Shown here piece by piece: positions 6,113-13,173 of a DNA stretch of 16,606 nt. The first letter of the stretch is position 1, and the number at the start of each line of letters is the position of its first letter. Source of the stretch: Pinguiococcus pyrenoidosus (lineage: Eukaryota; Sar; Pinguiophyceae; Pinguiochrysidales; Pinguiochrysidaceae); the NCBI GenBank assembly GCA_019677205.1, contig JAAMXY010001633.1:1-16606 (forward strand). The letters run 5' to 3'. The position numbers were made by a program, and so were the translations under genes. The notes under the pieces were generated by a model that was given only the letters and a program-made list of their open reading frames with translations, did not search any database and was not told the DNA's origin.

Positions 6113-8702
6113 CTACAAGTCGCTGTAGTCTCCCACCAGCAGCGAGAGATTTAGCGCCTGAACACACGCCGGAATCAGCTGTCCAGAGGCGCATTTGCAT
6201 CGGCATTCTAGGCGGGGTTCCGGGCTAGTCGAGATCGTCAGCTCCAGCAGAAAGAAGATCTAGGAAGGAGCAGTACCAGAGCGGCAGAGCTTAGGAAACC
6301 CAGATGGCCTCGAGGCTACGCACGCCGTGCGAAGTCTGTTGTTCGCCGGTCACGTCCTAGCTCACCTGCTTGTTCCCTTGGCCATCCGGTTGGCAGTACG
6401 CATAGCACAGCAGAGGGCCTGCTGACCTTCCGCAAGCAACGGATATGAAGCCATGCGCTTCGAGGTGGGAGAGGAGCGCCATCTCCGATGGCACCTGCGA
6501 GATCCCACATCTGAAGCCCTGCACATCCGCAATGGAGTCCCACAACGTCTGGAAATCGTCCGCGGAAAGGAAGGCCGGCATCTGCGCGCCGAAGCCCATT
6601 CCCAAGTCAACGTCCTGGAAGGCGTTCTGCTGGACGAGGGACGCGGAGTAGGTGATGGGATCCACTGCTTCGTTGGCTCCGCCAAGCGCCGTGCTCGTAA
6701 ATCCTTGAGGTGAGTGCCTCCCATCTGCTCCCCCCAGCCTGTCGAGAGCGAGGGGCGGCACCTTCTTCCTCTGGCCACTCCTCGCGGAGCGCCTCTCTCG
6801 CGTGGGTGACCGAGCTGTGGGGCGCAATCGACCCAGATACTTCTTGCGCCGCGTCTCTCGCGTTGGCGTCGAGAGCGGCGTGTCCGACGTCGCCGCCTCT
6901 TCTTCCTCCATCTCCTCTTCCGCCCGAGCTGAGCGGGCCGCGTCGATCAGAGAGTTTGTGTTCCTGTCTTCATCCTCCTCTTCGTCGGAGTCTGGATCTT
7001 GGATGGACATCGCGTCGTCGGAGTCATCGTCGCGTCCCTTCTTCGCCTTCCGAAGGGCCCAGTAGAAGGCAGCCAGGCGAGCGATGTGCACAAGGAGGAG
7101 CGGCAGCCACAGGTCGGAGAAAACCAAGTACAGCACCGTGATGGCCGTGAGAAGCCGAATGCCTTCCGTCTGGATGGTGAAGCGATCCTCCTCGGCGGCG
7201 TCCGCCACGCTGAACCACGCCCAGATGCCCAGGCCAAAGTCCAGGAGCTTCAGGAGGTACACCTGGCGGAGGCCGTTCCTCGTCACCAGCACCGGCGGCG
7301 CCTTCATGCCGTACTTGCCGAACTGCTTCAGCTCCCGCCTCCGCTTGTACGATACGCATTGACCCTCGGTGCACAAGCCGGTGAACTGAAGGCAAGCGAT
7401 GTTGTCGGTCTGCCGGAAGAGCGCGAAGGCCAGGAGGCCTCCGGCCGCTGCCTTGCACACGAGCAAGACCGACAGCGGGGCGCCGTACTCGATGTGGCTG
7501 TATTGTCGGGCCCATGACAACGGGCCCAGCATGATGCAGGCCAGAGTGAGCGCCGTGGACGCCAGAAAGCCTTGGGCCCATTCCAGCGCGACCAAGCGCT
7601 CGGCGATCTCGTACGCGATGAAGTCGTCCTCCGGCAGGACCCAAAAGAGCGGCAACAGGCGCTGGGAACGTCTCAGCAGGCCCGAGAGGACCCCACGCCC
7701 CCATTGACTCTCGCGCAGGCTCAGCAAGCCGAATACTCCGCGGAGGAATACGTTGGTCCCAATCAACGCGGTGGCCATCGTCCACACGGCCGCCTCCGTG
7801 TCCGTGCCGTCCCTCTCCACGCGCCCCTCCACCAGCCAGATGAAGTCCAAGATGGACGTGAGCACAAGCAGGACCAACAGACCGGAGTGCGCGCGAGGGT
7901 GGCGAAGCACGCCGGGGAAGGGGTGTTTGGCGGAGAAGGGCTTCGCAGAACCAGAAGCCTTGACGGAAGTTGCGGCGCTGAACAACGCTGCGCCAGAGAA
8001 CAGCACTGAGTAGCCGGGTCTCGTGAGATACAGCTCCTCCAGGAACGACACCAGAAGCATCAGAGCTGCAACGGCTGTCAAGGCAGTCGCGCTGCCCAGG
8101 ATGCTTGAGGCCATCTCTGCCGCGTCCGTCGCCGGCACACGCGGCGTGGACAAGCGAAGGCGCGTCTTAGTCTGATTGATAGCGTCCCTCGGGGTCATCG
8201 CGCTCAGCTTGAGACCAGCGAGGAGTCGCGCCTTCCAGCCCGCCCTTCCCGTGCCTGGCTCCACAGCCGGCCTCTTCTCTGCTGGTTCGGTCTCCTCGTC
8301 CGACGCGGGCTTTGGCACGCTCTTGCGCTCTGCCTCCTTCGCTTCGGTGCTGAAGCGAAGCCTCGATGGCCTGCGCTGCGGCTGCCGGTTCTTTTCCTCC
8401 TCGAGGGGCCCTCCATCGCTTTGGTGAGCAGGACGAGGCAGACGTGCAAGAGCCCCTGCCTCTGCCTGAGAGTTTCCAAGATCGCCGGGAGCGGGAATGG
8501 CCGGTGGGAAAGGCCGGTCAGGCTTTCCAGCCTCGGGCAAAGAGTGTGACAGGCGGCCAGGGCGGACGCGACGTGGCCCCGTTCCCGGGTCTGAAGCATC
8601 GGACCCTCGAGGAGAAAGCCATTGGGCGTCAAACTGCTCGAAGCCGGCCGCAGGTTCCTTTGCATCCTTCCCTTGCCGATTCGCCACGCCCGGAGGCCCC
8701 AT
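6113..8702 (-). CDS. Polytopic membrane protein with C-terminal beta-adaptin-appendage-like domain
   Basis: Spliced model: 8702-6366 joined to 6259-6113, 827 residues. Residues 1-190 are disordered and rich in Pro, Arg and Glu. About eight hydrophobic segments follow, near 199-220, 229-246, 273-292, 305-327, 375-395, 408-428, 480-502 and 516-545. A highly acidic linker (about 555-605) and a basic Ser/Arg/Thr stretch (about 610-650) come next. From about 711, DDFQTLWDSI, HLEAHGFISVA and, after the splice, IFFLLELTI followed by CRCKCASGQ match the order of elements in the platform subdomain of beta-adaptin ears, which binds cargo or accessory proteins of clathrin/AP coats. The membrane part is not recognised. 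Unspliced, the frame stops after QVS at 6357 and truncates the platform fold. The start ATG at 8702 is the first in the frame. The union of the two parts in one protein is inferred from a continuous open frame. Confidence 0.65.
6260..6365 (-). other. Terminal intron of the membrane-protein gene (106 nt)
   Basis: On the minus strand the donor is AAGCAG|GTGAGC and the acceptor CTCCTTCCTAG|ATC, phase 0. The in-frame TAG falls within the donor hexamer region, so unspliced reading ends immediately. The downstream exon adds 48 codons that complete the appendage-like fold, which is the main support for this splice. Confidence 0.65.
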
Positions 8703-9033
8703 CTGCAGTCACTGGCGCCCTGCTACTCCGCAGTGGCAGTCGCGATGCTGCATCATGTCGCATGGATGTATTCCGGAGGCGGCGGGAAGGAGGAGCACCG
8801 CAGTGCAGTGCAGGCGGGACATCCCGCAGCAACGCAGGACGGAGTCGCGCAGTGGGAACAACCGTTTTCAGTCTCCTGTTTTCATCATTTCGGCATTGGT
8901 AGACATTGACAGCACTATATACGTGGGTAGTTCTCCGTCGAAGGAAAGCCGATCTTCTACGTTCGGGAGCGGAGAAAGACAAGGCACGCAGGGCGTGCTT
9001 AGAAGTGACCGAGGATCCACGTAGTCTTTGCTT
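8703..9033. promoter_or_regulatory. Spacer between two tandem minus-strand genes
   Basis: This 331-nt gap lies between the start of the membrane-protein gene and the stop of the Fyv6-like gene. It should contain the promoter and 5' untranslated region of the former and the 3' end of the latter. A TATATA-containing stretch occurs near 8913-8920. Open frames across it have no recognisable domain. Confidence 0.4.
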
Positions 9034-9759
9034 TCAGCCATCGTCCGATTCTTCATCGCTGTCGCCATAGTCCACAAGCAGCGCTGGTGTTCGCTTGACT
9101 TTCTTCCGAGGCTTCGTGCGACTGCTTGTTTCCGTGCCAGTCTCCTTCTCCACCTTTCGACGCTTCACCTTCACAGTGACTGGCAACGCCACTGCACTCT
9201 TCTTCACCGTCTCTTTCCTTCTCTCCTCCCTGCTGGTGTCTCCGTCCTTGTCTAGGGTCACCTCTGCATCGGCGTTCGCGCTGAGGCTCTCCGCATGACT
9301 CCGTTGGGCAGCAGCTATCGACCGAACAAAGGCGGTGAGTCGCCATGACAACACTTGACACCACTGGCACAGCATCTTACCGAATGCAGAAAGTGCTGCT
9401 TCCTCTTCTGCGCGCTTTTGGCTTTCTTTCTTTCGCTGCCGCTCGGCGATGGCGTCCAGATGCTCCACGTCCTGAAGCGTTCTCCGACGCCACATATCAA
9501 AGAGGGCCGGAAAGCTCGGGTTCCGCGGCTGACGCACCTCTTCATCTAGCGCTTTGGGCGCCGCGTACAGCTGTCTGGTGATGGCGTCATATTCCTCCTG
9601 CTTCTTGGCCTCTTGTTCTGCCAACTGCTCGTACAGAGGTTTGCTTGGGAGGGAATTGGCGGCCTTAGCGCGCGCCGCTTCTTCGCTCTCGATCTGCTCC
9701 TCCTTGTTAAACGAGATGCCATCCTCAGACTTCAGCACAGATGTACTGATGAAGTTCAT
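9034..9759 (-). CDS. Fyv6 / PSME3IP1 (FAM192A, NIP30) family nuclear protein
   Basis: Spliced model: 9759-9538, 9471-9381, 9314-9034, 197 residues. The N-terminus has MNFIST, followed by PLYEQLAEQEAKKQEEYDA (residues 41-59) and ALDEE joined to DVEHLD, the layout of the FAM192A/Fyv6 N-terminal domain (SLYERLQEQ...QEEYEE...LDEDE...LD). The C-terminus ends in DYGDSDEESDDG, resembling the terminal Ser/Asp tail of this family. Human PSME3IP1 binds the PA28-gamma proteasome activator; yeast Fyv6 acts in the second step of splicing. A charged coiled coil and a basic Lys/Arg segment fit a nuclear protein. The frame is open upstream to 9840 inside an AT-rich island, but 9759 is preferred because the family similarity starts there. 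Two stopless 66-nt introns would be read through by a simple ORF call. Confidence 0.68.
   Translation of the reverse strand: MNFISTSVLKSEDGISFNKEEQIESEEAARAKAANSLPSKPLYEQLAEQEAKKQEEYDAITRQLYAAPKALDEEVRQPRNPSFPALFDMWRRRTLQDVEHLDAIAERQRKKESQKRAEEEAALSAFGKMLCQWCQVLSWRLTAFVRSIAAAQRSHAESLSANADAEVTLDKDGDTSREERRKETVKKSAVALPVTVKVKRRKVEKETGTETSSRTKPRKKVKRTPALLVDYGDSDEESDDG
9315..9380 (-). other. In-frame 66-nt intron 2 of the Fyv6-like gene
   Basis: Donor ATTCG|GTAAGAT and acceptor GATAG|CTG on the minus strand, phase 1, no stop inside. The intervening peptide is Cys/Trp-rich (KMLCQWCQVLSW), unlike the charged, Ala-rich sequence on both sides. This supports its being non-coding. It has the same length as intron 1 of this gene. 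Confidence 0.62.
9472..9537 (-). other. In-frame 66-nt intron 1 of the Fyv6-like gene
   Basis: Donor GAAGAG|GTGCGTC and acceptor CGCTTCAG|GAC on the minus strand, phase 0, no stop inside. Removing it joins ALDEE directly to DVEHLDAIAERQ, which restores the spacing seen in the Fyv6/FAM192A domain. The retained peptide (VRQPRNPSF...) has no counterpart in the family as I know it. Confidence 0.7.
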
Positions 9760-10132
9760 ATTCCGCAGTATCCAAGATTTCCACGCGCGCGAAAGAGAGG
9801 GATTCAGATCATCGTCCCTGGATTTTAAATTAAAATACATTATGAAAATATTTTTATAAATTAGTATTATATGTTATCTATAGATGCTATGGAATACTTA
9901 TATTCTGAAACTCAGAACTTGTGCCATACTGTAATTTATGATTTTATAATATAGACGTAGAATGGAAACCAAAAATTAACTATTTTTTAAATTAAATCTT
10001 CTTATACGGACAGACAGACAACAGCAATCACGGATTTTCCGGACTGTGTTCCTCTTTTCTGGTCCGGGAGATGGCGAGAGTGTGGTGGTATTTGTGATGA
10101 TACCGCCATGTTTTTGCCACTGTGCTGAAGAA
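9760..10132. promoter_or_regulatory. Divergent promoter region with 190-nt AT-rich island
   Basis: The spacer lies between the starts of the Fyv6-like gene (minus) and the ARM/HEAT-like gene (plus). From about 9823 to 10012 it is extremely AT-rich, with many A and T runs and TATA-like strings, and both edges are abrupt. By position it is a candidate shared promoter or nucleosome-depleted region. A fragment of AT-rich organelle DNA is an alternative. No individual regulatory site can be assigned. Confidence 0.5.
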
Positions 10133-11995
10133 ATGGCCTCGGAGAGCGCTCGCAGCATCGCCATAGAATGGACCCTCAAGGAACGGCGGCGGCTGGGTCT
10201 GACAAGTTCTCCAGCTGCGAGCTGCGCTTTGGCGTCGAGAAACAGCCTCGTGCTGCTGCTTTTTGGCGTCTTGCTGGATGGAGCATCCAGGCGGCAGATA
10301 CTTGCCAGCGCCCATGGCTCTCCAAGCTGCTTCGCTAGGCTGCTGAAGCAGTGGGCGCTACTTGAAGTGCGTGCACAGCGCATAGTCCTGTGTCTCGCGC
10401 AGTGCTTGGCGGCGTCGGAGCCTTGCGGAGAGCTGCTGGACGAGCTTCTGCAGCTCGTGGATCATGTACCAAGAGCTCCAGTGGTCCTTCAGCGACAGAT
10501 CGGCATGCTCCTTGCTGTGATACCCAAGTCTGCGCTCTCAGCGCTGCGCGTGCAGCAAGTGGCAATGATCGTGTCCCGATGTGCAGAGCTGTTTCTCGCC
10601 CCTTCCAGCGACGCCAAGACCCGCGGATACTTTGGCCAGCTTCTGGGACGGCTCGCACAGATCCGCATCGACGCCAGGCGCCTCCTTTGGCTGTCCGAGG
10701 AGCCATTTCGGGGGCTCTGTGCGTTGGTCGTTCAAGATGATCGGGACCGGCCTTCCACGCCGACGGAAGCTACGCTTGCGAACTGCCTCGTGCTGACCTT
10801 GGCCTCGGACATGCCCCAGCGCTTTGGGGATGCATCGCTGCGTGCTTCGCTGTACAGAACTGCCCTTCATCTCCTCTCGCGCTCCGACCGGGCCAGCCTC
10901 CTGGTGGCGGTGAAGGTTGCGGGAGCGTACTTGCAGGGCGCGAAGGCGAAGGTGCGAGACTTCGCGAGCGCGGTCGCAGAGCTTTGTGGCTCCGGGCAGC
11001 TACCGCGCTGTGCGGGGCTGATCGGCCACGTGGATCAGGCGGTACGACGGGGTGCGATGCAGATGTTGGAGTCGCTTGAAGGCGGGAAAGGCTCCTACGT
11101 GCAGAGTGCCGTGGAACAGGGTTGCGTTGCCGTGCTCGCCTCGCTGGACCTGTACGATGGACACGATACGCTGGCCTTCCTGAGCTCTCACTTGGCGGTC
11201 ATGAGGAGGCATCTCTTCGAGGACAGGCTGTTCGGCAAGCTCGTGGCAGTTTTGCAGACAGAAGGAAACACCATGGTTCGGATCAATGTCGCTGTGGCCC
11301 TGATCTCCCTATCGCTAGTCGCCCAGTCGCTTCGGAAGCGGGCAGTAGAAGCTGATGCCATTGGCGTGCTGATGCGCTGCGCCAACAGGCGTGAGCTCCG
11401 CGCGCCCATGGCGTCCTGTCTCAAGCTCGTCCGGGACTTTGCGGGAGGATGTCCAGCGCCTCCAAGACCTGCAGCGGACTTGCATCCGCCGAGCTTCAAG
11501 AAGAGCTACATCGGTGTCTACGACGACGCCTTCGGACAGGTCGCACGGATGAGCTGTCCTTCCGCCGAAGCGCTCAGCCGGTGCAGCCCCATCTTTGCGG
11601 AGCTGCTTGCACGCGCGGAAGGCCGTCTCCTGGTGGTGAAAGGGAAGTATCGAGCTTTGGAAGCTCTGATGCACCACATCGGCGATCCCAAGGAGTTTGC
11701 ACGCGGGAAAGATGGCCTCGGGCTGGAAGCGCTTTGCGAGCTCTTGCGATACGCATCCCACTTCGAGGTGGCCGTCCTGCGCCACGCCTATCTCAGCGAG
11801 CTGCGGCACAGGAGCCAGACGGCCAAGCTGGAGCCCATCTTGGAGACGGCGCTGGCGCTCCGCGATGAGACGCTCGCCCGCGTGTGCTTCTGTGAGTTTC
11901 TCGAGCGCCTGCAGCACGAGCACTTCCACGCGTCCGAGCTGCTTCTCAAGCTTGTGGCGCGCCTTCTGCAGGAGATGTTGCTGGGCGTGACGTAG
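10133..11995 (+). CDS. Alpha-helical ARM/HEAT-like repeat protein, function unknown
   Basis: The single-exon frame encodes 620 residues from the ATG at 10133 (context GAAATGG); another in-frame ATG lies at 10097. The protein is almost wholly composed of amphipathic helices in pairs, such as DELLQLVDHVPRAPVVLQRQ, with Leu/Ala-rich spacing typical of ARM or HEAT solenoids. No membrane segment or catalytic motif is visible. A short Pro-rich break (PAPPRPAADLHPP) near residues 442-455 divides the solenoid into two parts. The overall layout (about 600 residues of solenoid) recalls proteins such as proteasome chaperone PSMD5, but the resemblance is too weak to name it. Solenoids of this type usually act as protein-binding scaffolds. 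Its 3' end overlaps the possible minus-strand gene at 11946-12185. Confidence 0.72.
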   Translation: MASESARSIAIEWTLKERRRLGLTSSPAASCALASRNSLVLLLFGVLLDGASRRQILASAHGSPSCFARLLKQWALLEVRAQRIVLCLAQCLAASEPCGELLDELLQLVDHVPRAPVVLQRQIGMLLAVIPKSALSALRVQQVAMIVSRCAELFLAPSSDAKTRGYFGQLLGRLAQIRIDARRLLWLSEEPFRGLCALVVQDDRDRPSTPTEATLANCLVLTLASDMPQRFGDASLRASLYRTALHLLSRSDRASLLVAVKVAGAYLQGAKAKVRDFASAVAELCGSGQLPRCAGLIGHVDQAVRRGAMQMLESLEGGKGSYVQSAVEQGCVAVLASLDLYDGHDTLAFLSSHLAVMRRHLFEDRLFGKLVAVLQTEGNTMVRINVAVALISLSLVAQSLRKRAVEADAIGVLMRCANRRELRAPMASCLKLVRDFAGGCPAPPRPAADLHPPSFKKSYIGVYDDAFGQVARMSCPSAEALSRCSPIFAELLARAEGRLLVVKGKYRALEALMHHIGDPKEFARGKDGLGLEALCELLRYASHFEVAVLRHAYLSELRHRSQTAKLEPILETALALRDETLARVCFCEFLERLQHEHFHASELLLKLVARLLQEMLLGVT

Positions 11996-12185
11996 GAACG
12001 TCAGCAGCGGAATCGTCGGCGGGCTTCGCTTTCTCCTGCTCTCTCCGTATGGCCTCCAGCCGCCCGCTCACTTGCTGCAGTTCCTCCAACGACAAGGCCG
12101 TCAAGCTCTCCGGCTCGTCAGGGGGTTGCATTGTGCCAAGTGCGCCGGTCATCTTGGCCTGCTGCTCTTCTCCTCCCGCAGACAT
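11946..12185 (-). CDS. Possible small hypothetical protein overlapping the solenoid gene
   Basis: A 79-residue frame starts at an ATG at 12185 (context AACATGT). It contains LTALSLEELQQVSGRLEAI, which resembles the first helix of prefoldin alpha-type subunits (for example prefoldin 5), followed by a Pro/Ala/Ser-rich tail. A full prefoldin subunit needs about 150 residues and a second coiled-coil arm that I cannot find, so this would be incomplete or unrelated. Its last 50 nt lie inside the plus-strand solenoid coding sequence on the other strand. The frame is open upstream to 12281 through a homopolymer tract. It may be a chance ORF. Confidence 0.33.
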   Translation of the reverse strand: MSAGGEEQQAKMTGALGTMQPPDEPESLTALSLEELQQVSGRLEAIRREQEKAKPADDSAADVPTSRPATSPAEGAPQA

Positions 12186-13173
12186 GTTTCTGATTCTCCT
12201 TTCTGTTTCCTGTTGAGCTCTCGTGCCTTTTTTTAAAGGGGGGGGGATAAAGGGCAGTATTCCAGAGAGAGAAATCCGCATTCAAACACAGGAACGCGAC
12301 GCTGAGGTTGTCTTCTCGTCTTACTCTTGCCTTGAATGCGCCCGCCAGTGTTGCTCTTGGTCAGAGGCAGAGGGCGGCGAGATTCGCTGCAATTCAACGA
12401 CTTCGAAAGCAGAAGGCAGAAGACCACAGACAGAAGACCACGGACAGAAGACTTCACACGGTGGTGAAACAGAAATACCAACTGGAAAAAATGGCAGAAG
12501 GCGGAAGTACGTGGCGGAATTGGGGGAGTTTTGGAGCCAAACTTGAAGTGCGTGGCGACCATGTCATCGTGCGCACCTTCTCGAGAACGGGATTGGTCCA
12601 CTCGGAAACCTCCGTCCAACACTTCCCGACGAACCGGGCGGAATAGCCGGAAGCTCGGAAGCCTTTTTTCCAATGCGGGAATAGAGGAAAACGTTCGGGA
12701 CACTCGCGCCACGTACTTCTATTCCTGTGATCTGATTGATCTGATCGGCACGCAGAGTAGCGTATTCTTGGCGTGACTTTGCACCCATCCGGACTACAGC
12801 TGGTGATTGCCAGCTGCGGCTCACGCCATTGGCGTGGTGTTCTTCGTAAAGGACCCAATGGTTACACCACCGGAGACGGCCGTTGGGCATGTTCGCAGCG
12901 GCGCTCTTGATTGAGTTGGCAGGCAGCGCAGCCAAAGCATGGCAGAATAGAGGCGCGTCCGGGCGTGAAGGGAGGATTGCGCCTCAATTTGCCGCTCTGG
13001 AGGCCAAAGCACGAGTCTCCGAGCGCCTTTCCTTCTCCCCCGGACTTGCAGCAACATGTGCGCCATTGCCGGAGCTGGAGCGGGCGTCGACGGGGCTCTT
13101 GTGTCCAAGTCCCTGCGGCTCTCCCACGTCGTCGCAGGTCGCTGCTGAGCCTTCCAGCCCCGCCGACACGAGC
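12186..13173. other. Mostly unassigned spacer with homopolymer tract and small repeats
   Basis: Nearly 1 kb has no recognisable gene. It includes the homopolymer block T7-A3-G9 near 12230-12246, a three-unit 14-bp tandem repeat at 12415-12456, and a 51-codon plus-strand frame from the ATG at 12491 to the stop at 12644-12646 (MAEGGSTWRNWGSFG...) with no known domain. From 12889 a frame beginning MFAAALLIELAG is continuous with the first exon of the following gene, so part of this stretch may be upstream coding or 5' untranslated sequence. Several 100-130-codon frames on the minus strand look like shadows. Confidence 0.4.
12415..12456 (+). repeat. Three-unit 14-bp tandem repeat
   Basis: Units GGCAGAAGACCACA, GACAGAAGACCACG and GACAGAAGACTTCA lie head to tail, each 14 bp with few mismatches. 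They are purine-rich on the plus strand. No associated gene or known element is recognised. Confidence 0.7.

Noticed and set aside
7024-7785. A 253-codon minus-strand frame overlapping the membrane-protein gene
   Set aside because: It lies in another frame of the same strand, is Gly/Arg/Pro-rich without hydrophobic segments, and competes with a frame showing clear membrane spans.
9760-9840. N-terminal extension of the Fyv6-like protein from the ATG at 9840
   Set aside because: The extension partly reads through the AT-rich island and precedes the point where family similarity begins, so the downstream ATG at 9759 was chosen.
10097-10132. Upstream in-frame ATG of the ARM/HEAT-like gene
   Set aside because: It would add 12 Cys/Pro-rich residues unlike the following helices. 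The ATG at 10133 has the better context. It cannot be excluded.
12454-12935. Minus-strand frames of 120-130 codons
   Set aside because: No domain, no good start context and no splice links to a recognisable gene; probably chance in GC-rich sequence.
13054-13146. ATG-initiated frame MCAIAGAGAGVDG, which recalls the start of glutamine amidotransferases
   Set aside because: The required Cys2-Gly-Ile pattern is not met, and the frame ends after about 30 codons without a convincing donor site.
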